Assembly (NCBI GenBank): GCA_000444245.1
Contig: ATSW01012431.1
Coordinates: 1-20,489, forward strand
Length of the DNA stretch: 20,489 nucleotides
Source: Botryllus schlosseri
Taxonomy: Eukaryota; Chordata; Ascidiacea; Stolidobranchia; Styelidae
Reading direction: 5' to 3'
Made by a program: the position numbers and the translations under genes. The notes under the pieces are model-generated. The model worked only from the letters and a program-made list of their open reading frames with translations. It ran no database searches and was not told where the DNA came from. Of the stretch, positions 1-9,200 are shown in pieces. Each line of letters begins with the position of its first letter. Positions within the stretch are counted from its first letter, which is position 1.

Positions 1-374
1 AGGGGTCTGGAGGGGCCACAGCCAACCTCCCCCCGTGGGGATAGTTGTGACTACAGCTGAGATATTCCACCCAGCTGTAGGCACTCCCCGATGGTAATAG
101 GGTTACTAAGTGTCGAAAGGGACACGAAGAACCCATAGTTACTACGGTTTCGTCTTCTTTTTCTTCAGTTTTACTCTTCGGACTAAGATGCGACCAACAG
201 GGGTTTAGCGGGAAAAAACCGGAGGACCCGGCGAAAAAACCCTGCCCTGTTGGCTCATAAGAGCTGGCACAAGCAGGCTTTGGAGGGGTGCGTCAGTGGC
301 CGCTTATCCCTCCGCTACCGTACTTGTGCCTGGAATACTGCCCCGTCAAGCGGTTTCAGATCTCGTTGTCGGAC

Positions 375-382
375 TATAAAAG
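375..382 (+). promoter_or_regulatory. TATA box TATAAAAG
   Basis: A consensus TATA box in GGACTATAAAAGCCTGG. A start about 30 bp downstream would fall near 405, just before the palindrome AGTAGGCCTACT. A strong splice donor follows at 480. This spacing suggests a short transcribed first exon on the plus strand, divergent in direction from the RGS gene, but no downstream partner exon was found. Confidence 0.4.
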
Positions 383-404
383 CCTGGCGGCCATACTGCT
401 TACT

Positions 405-479
405 TGAGTAGGCCTACTTGTCACACCTTTCGGTATCTACTTTCATTTAAAGTAGTTTTGAAACGTTCTGGAAATTGAG
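405..479 (+). other. Possible noncoding first exon ending at a strong donor
   Basis: The sequence from about 405 ends at ATTGAG|GTGAGTAGAG (GT at 480-481), close to the full U1 consensus. Together with the TATA box at 375 it forms a plausible 75-nt leader exon. It contains no ATG-started frame worth calling. No acceptor and coding continuation on the plus strand could be identified with confidence. Confidence 0.25.
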
Positions 480-480
480 G

Positions 481-910
481 TGAGTAGAGAATTAAGTCAT
501 TGCTTTTACATGAGTAAGCTTACCGCGCTCACCTGACCAGCGACCAGTCCAGATTATAGCTTGAGTGATAAATAGACGGCCCGCCGTACGATTTCATCCG
601 TGCCGCTAAGAATTGCTGAGTTATTGATAAATGCCTATAATATCCAGCTCCTTGCTATCAAAATTTGAGATTTTCACTAAGAAATATTTCCTCTAAAATA
701 ATCTTAATAACAGTCAATGTTGAACATGTTCTCGGCTATATAATTTCTGAATCAAAGGCACGGTGCCTCACAAAGAGATTTAGTCTATTATTCTATCAAG
801 CAAATGTGCACTTTCAAAATAAGTCCAACGTACCTGGGTGCTCGAAAAAATGGGAGCACAGAAATATTAAAACTTATGTTTTCGTGACCCGTCAGTTAGA
901 GCCACTAATT
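481..910. other. No feature seen
   Basis: AT-rich sequence with one 82-codon plus-strand frame (665-913) of unremarkable composition and no recognisable motif. I see nothing that rises above chance. Confidence 0.5.
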
Positions 911-1680
911 TAGTGGTTTGTAACCGTATTCAATCGGACGATCATTTTGTTTAATTGACAATTCCGTTGTTTGCGAAGAAAGGTGGTGCTACAATTGACC
1001 ACTTGTGATTGTGACCAGGAACATTATTTAATATGCATGGGTTTGATAATGAATCATTTCAGTGAAAAACAACGGTATGTATTTGGTCGTAACATTTTGG
1101 TATGTTTCGACTGGTGCGGTTGTTGGACGATCTCATGCGCGATTTACCTACAATTTATAGTTATTGCTCTGTGTATAATGGCGAATCGGTGCACACAGCA
1201 CATCCTACTCTCTGGACGCCGGATCATCAACTACAATCATTGGTGATCATTGTGCGCGACCCAATCTGGATTTTGACTATTTAAAGAAGACCTTCGTTCG
1301 ATGCACGCCGCCTTTTATCTGACGATGCAGCGACGCTGTATGTGTGCGATCTTTCACGGAAGAACGACTGATGCTGCTACGCTATGTATGATTCGATTGC
1401 CTAACGTTAGAACTGCCGATGTGTTTTGCTGGAGAATAAAGTTCAGCCCCACTCATTGACGCCTCTTTGTCGCGGACCCAAGATGGAACGTGACGTCTCG
1501 CAATAGACAGACGGCCCTGCGCGCCATAATGGTCCGAATTATTTGGAAATTCTTTCATCAACAGCCATAACATTCGATGCCATCAAACTATCCATCGGGA
1601 TTGCTAGCATTCTGGTTGCATTTTGTGATATGACGATATGGGGGGTGGGGGGCTTGTCTAAAAAAGTTTGAGAACCACTG
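911..1680 (+). mobile_element. Decayed hAT-type element (right end clear, left end tentative)
   Basis: The right end AAGTTTGAGAACCACTG (ending at 1680) is the reverse complement of the common hAT terminus CAGTGGTTCTCAAA. The best left partner is TAGTGGTTTGTAACC at 911. The flanking 8-mers (CACTAATT and ATCTAAAG) do not match, so the left end or the whole pairing may be wrong. Open frames inside (1102-1284 plus, 1382-1573 minus) show no transposase motif I recognise. Confidence 0.4.
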
Positions 1681-2243
1681 ATCTAAAGATCTCATTCCGG
1701 ATCGAGTTTTACATCCCTGGACTATAGAGCTTTGCGGCTCCATATCATATACCTAGAATCAATATTTTGCGGTTTCTATACTTCATTCTACATCTCTCGG
1801 TCCACACCATGCCTAGTCTCCGTCATCTATATCTTCACGGAGAAACGGCAATCTCTCGGAATCACACTGTTCGCTCTAATCGCGCCACCATTTTCCGGCT
1901 GTTGATATCGCACGTATATACAGCTGAAGAACATGTTTCTAAAGCGATCTTTTTCGGGTTAGAGCCCTACTATAGCAACCCATTTTTCTCTCTACAAAAA
2001 CGCAAATATAAACTTCAATAACTTCCTAGCTTGACCAGCATGTTCGAATTGTTGTTAGACGAATATACCGTCATTTATCACTTTCGTAAAGTTGGCTAAT
2101 GGGTATCTCTATCTGTGTATGTGAATTCAAATAAACCAATTACGCGACATTAGATTTTCCGTGATGATACTTTACCTACTGACTATATCAACAGGTGGTC
2201 GTTGCGACAACAGAGTAGACCAGCTGTAGTTGTCGGTGTAGAG
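1681..2243. other. No feature supported
   Basis: Holds an 84-codon plus-strand frame (1767-2021) that begins with TTG and has no family resemblance that I can name. AATAAACC near 2130 is a plus-strand polyadenylation-like word without a gene to serve. Confidence 0.4.
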
Positions 2244-2465
2244 CAGCGGTTTTCAACCTATGGACCGCAGTATGTATAGTGCAGAGGAAGTAGTGTTACC
2301 GTTAACGGTAACACGACGAAACAGTTTCAAATATTGTATTCTCGCCACAAGGCAACACAGGCGTACAGAATCTCAGAAGAAAAAAAAACAGAGATTGAAC
2401 TGGCCGTGAATATGTCAGTCATAAAAATCGTTCATATCTTCGACAATGTTAACGGTTGAACGCAG
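2244..2465 (+). mobile_element. hAT-type left end with possible degenerate right end
   Basis: CAGCGGTTTTCAACCTATGG followed by ACCGC at 2244 is a typical hAT start (compare CAGCGGTTCTCAACC at 12966). A possible right end is GGTTGAACGCAG at 2454-2465, which would need a small deletion relative to the expected inverted repeat. Flanking 8-mers do not match, so only the left end is well supported. Confidence 0.45.
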
Positions 2466-3003
2466 CCACTACTTGCAAGGATAATTACTACTACTACGTA
2501 TTACAATACATAGCAAAAACGCTGATTACATACCAGCAAAGTGAACACAAATGGCGACATATTTACGACGACGGAATGAGAATGTTTCAGTACGGAATTC
2601 AACAAACAATGAGATCGACAATACATTAGCAGTCCATCAGCAAATATCATTTGACCGTGACTGCGTCATTCCCTTCATTATATATTGGTCTGTTATTGTG
2701 GATCGTGAGTGTAAACTGGCTGGTCGATATTTAGGAGTGTTTGTGGTTCTAAAAATAGTTCATTATTTGAACTTGCGACAGTGATAGCTACAGTTGAATA
2801 TTAACCAGAACTACGGCTCACTAGGCTTGCGAAGGGTAGATATCAGAGATGTGCAGGGTCATTAATTTGGTATCCTACCCCAAAAGGAATTTGGCGGGTG
2901 TTCCTGACACAGGATTGGATGTACTGTACATGACCCGTACATCGCTACTAGATATTGCCATGGTATAGCTGGACCCAAACATCATGAGCAGTGATCGCTG
3001 GCT
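2466..3003. other. Sequence downstream of the RGS stop codon, no feature
   Basis: This should include the 3' untranslated region of the RGS gene on the minus strand. I could not find a clear AATAAA (TTTATT on the plus strand) here, so the transcript end is not located. The plus-strand frame 2551-2784 looks like chance. Confidence 0.35.
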
Positions 3004-3261
3004 TCATACAGTGTCGGGGGCGGCGGGCTTTACGTGTTTTCTCCGACTAGGAAATAAGTCCCGCAAAAGTTCCCTGGGACTTCGCCTGGCCGGCGGCTGG
3101 GTAGCTGCGAAATGTCTGGATCGCGTGAATCTCGCGAAAGAATCGTTCTCGAGTATGTTGAAGATGTACTTTTGAGCGCCCACGAATAAGTCCCGGGAAG
3201 GCACCCCGCCGGCCGCTAGCTCTTCTTGGATGTTTCCGCGATTGAAGTGGTCCAGGTTGAT
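3004..3261 (-). CDS. RGS gene, 3' coding exon with stop codon
   Basis: The acceptor CGTTCAG (AG at 3263-3262) is entered in phase 0 and is followed by 85 codons and TGA at 3006-3004. It completes the RGS domain with INLD (150-153) and the helix block AQKYIFNILENDSFARF (178-194), which matches RGS4 AQKKIFNLMEKDSYRRF. The loop between INLD and AQ is about three residues longer than in RGS4 (AAGGVPSRDLF). The last 34 residues are Arg/Pro-rich. The exon is clearly more GC-rich than its surroundings. I saw no canonical AATAAA on the minus strand shortly downstream. Confidence 0.88.
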   Translation of the reverse strand: MNLDHFNRGNIQEELAAGGVPSRDLFVGAQKYIFNILENDSFARFTRSRHFAATQPPARRSPRELLRDLFPSRRKHVKPAAPDTV

Positions 3262-6200
3262 CTGAACGCGAAGTAGGTGCGTTTTAAATGTGCGACACGT
3301 TGTAAGCAACACTTAAGGTCAACAGTCCTGTCCTGATGTAACTCATACATCGAATCGATATTGCACCAAAATGCCATCACTAGGGCAAGTTTTTGTTGCA
3401 GTAAAATCCGTGGAAAGTTGCACTTATGTTTCGCAAAAGTTGCATTTATGGACATGTTCCTTGAAGTTATTAGGGCATGAGATACCCCAAGTTCCGTATC
3501 CAAGGCACACCAGCAAAACTCAGTGTTGGCGACATCAACAAAATCAATAGCGTGAAAAAATTGACCCAGTGAAAATATAATTTTCTAGCCTGAATGTACG
3601 TCAAATCTGAAAGGACCGCAAATATAAAAGATTATAGTGAAATAATCAAGCGATATATTTACATAAAGTGCCAAATATTTCCAGTAAAACGTTAGTTGCA
3701 TAAAAAAGGAAAGTGGCAAAAAGCTGCAATATAAGATTCCTCCAAACAGCTCAAAACACCATGATACATAACTTCTGAGTATTTTCGAAGCTGCCGGAAG
3801 TTGCCAAAAAAGTTGCAAAAGTTGCAAAAACTTGCCCCAGTCATCACATAACATGACAAAACAGTGGTGCTTATGACTTTTCAAGCCTTATCAATATAAT
3901 CAATAATCAACAATTATCAGATTATATTTTATTTGCCCAGACACGCACAACGTACAATGCGATATACAAGACATGCAATGCGGCGTAATGAACAGATAGG
4001 GGGATGCCGAACGACCGACCAGTTGGGGTCTCTTAAACCGGCATCCACCTCGACCTATAGTGCCCGATGTCACAGTCATTCTTCGATGTTAATCGTTCTT
4101 CGATTTTAGAAGCTATTTCTTTTTTGTCGCCGTAAGAACAGCGTCACTGGGGACGAGGTAACGAGGATCCCAGAATAACCGCGGCCGACGCTCACCACTA
4201 CGCTCTCCCCCTCCCACTATGCGCCGCGATATGTAGGGGAGATGTGGTACCGATGGATCACTGGGACCGAAAATACTTTGAAAATTCTCTATGATAATTC
4301 CATGATTACACTCCGTGAACTTGTCTACAATTGCATGCTGGCAACATCTTTCCTCACATACAAAAAAATTCGACGAGCGCGAACTATGGGGTCTCTCACA
4401 GATGTTTTTTGTTTTGGGGGGTGTAAACTAAATTTACATCGACATATACATTTGTATTTGTAATCTTCAACACGAACAAACCAGCAATCCTTTTTATTGT
4501 GAAGTCTAGGGCTTGTATCAGGCTATATAATGAGACCTATTATTTTTTTCAGTACTTTCCTTGAGTGGAATTTTTTTCGATTCATGTAGAAAATTAGTGG
4601 GGTGGGGACCGATGATACAATAGCCAAATCAAGCAAAATAAACAAGCATACTAATCATGACACAAATGAAACATGACTACGTACAGAAAACCTTCATCTA
4701 ATAATTGCATATGATGTTTTATCGCTATAACGAGGTCTTTGAAAGTCACACTGTCGATTTTCGGGCAGTATGTATGTACCCTCAAATTTGTAAGTCCGAG
4801 CCTAAATCGAAACGTGATTTTATGACAACATTTGAGTCAATATTTAATCTAATATTCGACGGTTGCGACCGAAAATTCTTCTTTGGTTTGCTGTAGCTTA
4901 GATTATAATACTGAGCAAGAAAAGTTGTTACATCTGAGTTTTTTTAGGGTATATGTGTCATAGGTCCCCGGGTCGTGTGCCATTGGACCCACCGGGTGGG
5001 GACCGATGACACGTTCGAGCAACAAATTTTAAACGTCCATAAATATTTTTTGAAAAGACGGATATTCATGTATATGCGCGCGATAGGTAGAGCTTGTATC
5101 AAAGTGCTGAGCCAGCAAAAGATCTGCTGTTTTCGGCTGAACATTTTGGGGCCAGCGATCATTTTCCAATTTTTGATCCATCGGTACCACATCTCCCCTA
5201 AATATGTCATGGCCATAAACTTGCAAGCGCTTGGACAGCTATCCATCCTTGTGCGAATGCAGGGCCTTTACGGACATAAAGTGACCTGAGATGATTATAT
5301 AATTTTACTAGCAAGTTGTTGTTATTATCACATCCAGTCACAAGTTATTTCGTTTAAGTCACATCGTTATAAGGTATATCTTACGAATTGCACCAAACGA
5401 ATATCACTGTATTAATGACCATTACTTCGCCAATATCTTAAAAAGTAATGGGTGTGTAGGCTAATTACCGGTAAATGGCTCTCCAGTGCAACACTTATCG
5501 AGCCAAAATTTCACAAAATCAACAATTCAAACCGGATTTTTGGTTACTTCCTATAATTGGGAGCTTTAATGTAAGATTTATCACAAGTCCGCCTTCACGT
5601 TTATGTTCACACAGAGCCTTTTACAACACTTCAACCAGCGGCTTTGAAGAGTTCACGCCATCCCTAACCCGATCCCTCTGTGGTTAAATTACGCGGCAGT
5701 GATGAATGTTGTTTGAGCAAGGCAGTTGACATTTCAGCTAGATTAAGCCGCCAAAAGCCTATTTTCAGTACAAAGTCCACTACTAATCGCACGCTAGGCG
5801 AATGAAAGTCAGGAATTCTGAAGAAGCCAATGTCCTACTCTAGACAGACTATTCTTACTACTTTTAGCCGATAGCATCACTGCGACCAAGTTCCATGGAT
5901 TGGTATAAATAACATGGGGCTGCGCGACAAAATTCATACGCTCGATAGTAGATGAAACCAGGTCGTAGAACTCATTTTGTGCTAATCAACCAGATTATGG
6001 CTCAAACACCATTTGAATTTGGCTACTTTCAACGATTATATATACTTCATGGCGTACTAATCCGCAAGGTATCGCGGTTTTGAGAAAATCGCAGGAAGCC
6101 CTCGCATCGAAAATTGTTACTTTGGCATCGGTAAAGACGTGAGGCATTGAGAATATGCGCAGGAATTGGAAACGACTGAAATTCAATTGTTCCTAACACG

Positions 6201-9200
6201 GCGCTCTAGCCGGCAGGGCACCTTGAATGGAACTAGCAACTCGAGTTACAATTGGTGAATTGTAAACGGGACGCCCGACGTTCAGGAAATTGGCATAAGT
6301 GCATCAACGCATATATAGTGTGCAAATTATCATAGGCTATGGATGTAACGACAACCAAAACGTCCATGACAAATTTTGAAGAACCACGATATTGCTGTGG
6401 CCTGTGCAGGCCTATCATTAGCTTACTACCGTGGAATAAACAGCTGCCATTTTACGGTGTTTCCAGGTTAATCGTCTGTGCGTTACAAATCTGTAATGTT
6501 ATCTTTGCATGCGTAAAAGTATTCGGTTTCCGGATGTAGCAGGTCAATGCAGTTTGTCATGGAATGTAGCTATCACTGTTAACTTGATGACAGATCGCAC
6601 AGTAGTTGACGATTATGACGAATACATTGCGAATGGGGAGCCCTCCCAGTGCACTTCGCGCTAAATGAATTGCACAACATTTTGGGTAGGCCATCTTATT
6701 TTCATCATTTTCAATTTCGTATAAAAGGTACCCAGTACCCACGCACGCGAGTTATCATCGTTAACGAGCGGAAAGACTCATTGAGACGGTTGAATGATTT
6801 CCGTTGGTCAAGCGTTAAGATGTTTTATCATCATTTCTTCCAAACTGTTTTAAACACTTATAACTATCAAATCCGATTCTTTCTGACATTCACTTGAGAT
6901 ATAATATTGCTCGCAGCAGTATTTGCTTCCAAAGAAGTCGTACCTAGGTATATCGTATGCGTGTATAGGAGTTTACACCAAAATAATTGAGGAAACAATA
7001 ACCATTTTCCATTCCTTTTGGAACACCCATTCTTGGGGAATTGCTGACACATATTTATATGTTCCCAAAAACATGATACCTTCACGACAATGCAATTTAA
7101 AAGCAAGCGGTTTCTTTGACGAAGCTTGAAACACAATCTTAGACAACACGGACAATTTGGGTTGACCTCAATCACACTACCGCGACAAACGATTCGAGTA
7201 ATAGACTTCAACATCCCGAATCAATAAACTTAGTATTTCGAATCGAACCGCCAATGACTTCACATTATGTTATCGTCTGGTGCGAAATCAAGTTTGCTGC
7301 TGCTTTAGTTTTTAGAGATTGATTTGAACTGGTTTAGAAATATAAAACGTGATTTAGAACGCTTTCGGGCGTGACACGGAGTTCATGGTCAGCTTCTTTG
7401 AGGTACATAACTTCAATATACAATTGAATAGTATATTCATAGTGAAATGAACCCGAATATTTTCGGCTGACACTCGTCAAGGGTAATCGTCAGCAACTAG
7501 TAGAGAATTGGAAATAACATCGTGTATCAACAATCGTATCACAAAATATAGCGTCACCAGCATGAAATTTCGAATACGAGAGCATTCAATGTATTATTTT
7601 TAGGTGGTACACGAAATCCTTTTATTGACACAGCCTTGGCTGGAGTATTTTGATAAAAGTCGACTCCAAGGCACACAAATGAAAGTGGGAACGACCCCTC
7701 CCAACGACACAAAATCTGTCGTCTCGATAATTTTTTGCACAAGCGGGATCATCCAACAAATGTTTGCCAACTGCAGAATTTATGGCCTCTGATTGTTCTG
7801 CATCAATTTTGAACGGATGAGTGAAGGGTGAGCATATCCCCGAGCGTGTTGTGCGTGTTCAAATAAATCTAGGGACATGCTGATTTATACGTTCCTACAA
7901 ACGCGTTGACGTTCTTTCCACGTAGCTACAATCACACTGGCGCTTAAATTCGTAAACTACATTACTTGTTGAAGTGCAGGACGCACGTCTTTAGACTCTT
8001 TACGCGTTGCAGGGAGCGTTGTCGTAAAAATGACGTTGGTCGTAACACTTACTGACCGCTCAAATCAATTGTTTTTCAAAGCGGGTGGAAATAGGGCCAA
8101 TTCAAGGAAGATGGATGTAAACATCTTTGGTCATTCGTTCGGTAGGCTCTGTTGACTTTTATGCGTTAAATTGCGTTACTTTGCTCGGTGACACGATTGT
8201 TGATATGCAATGTTCTTTTGAATTCTCCAGTAGTTGCTGACGACTACCCCTGACGAGTGTCAGCCGAAAATATTCGGGTTCATTTCAATATGAATATACT
8301 ATTTAATTGGAGTTCATGATACATAAAACTTATTGTTGAACGCATGCGCGAACTGAAACCATAGGCTGTATAAACTGAATCAGGCGTGCGTTTACTTAGA
8401 AGCCTGTTTATTTACGTGCCGTGATCTCGCAGCCTACATAGTGCGCACTGCGCACAGGTAATCCAGATTCAAACTAAAGTAAATATAGCACAACCTGTCG
8501 CAAGGCATCAAATTAATGTTCCGATTCTTTGTCTTAAGTTACATACTTTTTCCGCAATTGTATAATCGGTTGATTTCGATTTTAAGGATCACCCGGCCCG
8601 CAATCTGAGAAGACAGAGGACCGCTGCTCCACAGGATGGTTCAATCGAAAGCAAAAACTACAGTACATCAACAGTATCCACATGACCAGTTGACCACGTT
8701 TATAGCTAGACATACGGTCGGCCGGCGGAATTACGAGTTTATGGTACACAACTTTAAATAATGGCTGCTCTCATAAATGGCGTTAGCGTGGGTGAAACTG
8801 AAAAAAGACTCAAATGCTCTTTCGTTCAGGCGGGGAAATTAGATTCTTATAGTGATGGGACGATAGGATAGTGCGCTCTATATTTAAATATACCGACGTA
8901 TATCGAATGCACCGCGGATAGAAGTAAGCATTCCCACAATGCGTGTCGGTCATATGAGTAATGCCATGTCTCATACGCAGCGCTATTTTTGGCTTTTCCC
9001 TACGAACAGCGGATGTCCCGAACGTCGGCATGAAAGTGATCTGAGCACTAGTGCGAGGCGACATCAACGCGCTGTCACGGATTGGCGCGATAATTTCCGC
9101 CTATCAAGAGCGCTGTGGGTTACCATATTTAGGAAATCGGAAAAGAAGACAGTTTTTCAGACTTGCAATACCGGAGGAAAATCCTGAAAAATAGGAATTT

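Larger units (their letters stand above)
1..480 (+). other. Structured GC-rich block, unassigned (possible promoter with first exon, or repeat end)
   Basis: This block differs in composition from the AT-rich DNA that follows. It holds nested inverted repeats: CTACAGCTG at 51-59 faces CAGCTGTAG at 72-80, enclosed by GGGGA at 37-41 and TCCCC at 85-89. GGCACAAG at 266-273 faces CTTGTGCC at 323-330. GTGTC and GGACAC also face each other near 109-125. The stretch around 211-240 (CCGGAGGACCCGGCGAAAAA) resembles a motif I remember from dispersed animal repeats, which is only an impression. No coding frame is convincing. It could be a host promoter, a non-LTR element 5' region or another repeat end. 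Confidence 0.35.
4234..5200. mobile_element. DNA transposon derivative with perfect 27-bp terminal inverted repeats
   Basis: The first 27 bases (4234-4260, beginning TAGGGGAGATGTGGTACCGA) are repeated exactly in reverse complement at 5174-5200. If the outer TA is the duplicated target, this fits a Tc1/mariner-type insertion with GGGGAGATG ends. Flanks also share ATATG (4229-4233 and 5202-5206), one base out of register. The 967 bp hold no transposase frame, so it is non-autonomous. The perfect ends argue for a fairly young copy. Internal repeats are listed separately. Confidence 0.75.
7421..8309. mobile_element. Non-autonomous element with 122-bp inverted repeats
   Basis: Positions 7421-7542 and the reverse complement of 8188-8309 are the same length and agree at about 109 of 122 positions (about 89 percent), without gaps. 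The shared core includes CCCGAATATTTTCGGCTGAC. The 645 bp between the arms show no transposase. Long arms and a short core fit a MITE or foldback element. No target duplication is evident at the outer borders, so the superfamily is not assigned. Confidence 0.7.

Noticed and set aside
1-480. LTR of a retrotransposon
   Set aside because: A TATA box alone is not enough. I see no second copy, primer binding site or polypurine tract in the window.
2984-3175. Plus-strand 63-codon frame over the last RGS exon
   Set aside because: It is a shadow of the GC-rich RGS coding exon on the opposite strand.
3415-3840. CRISPR-like or satellite array of AAAGTTGC words
   Set aside because: The words are short, irregularly spaced and embedded in AT-rich sequence. 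No repeat-spacer regularity.
4944-5289. Three overlapping frames of 65-104 codons on both strands
   Set aside because: They lie across the palindrome and right inverted repeat of the 4234-5200 element, which explains mirrored open frames.
8341-8456. NRF1-type promoter
   Set aside because: Two GC-palindromic words resemble the site, but neither matches the full consensus and no gene starts nearby.
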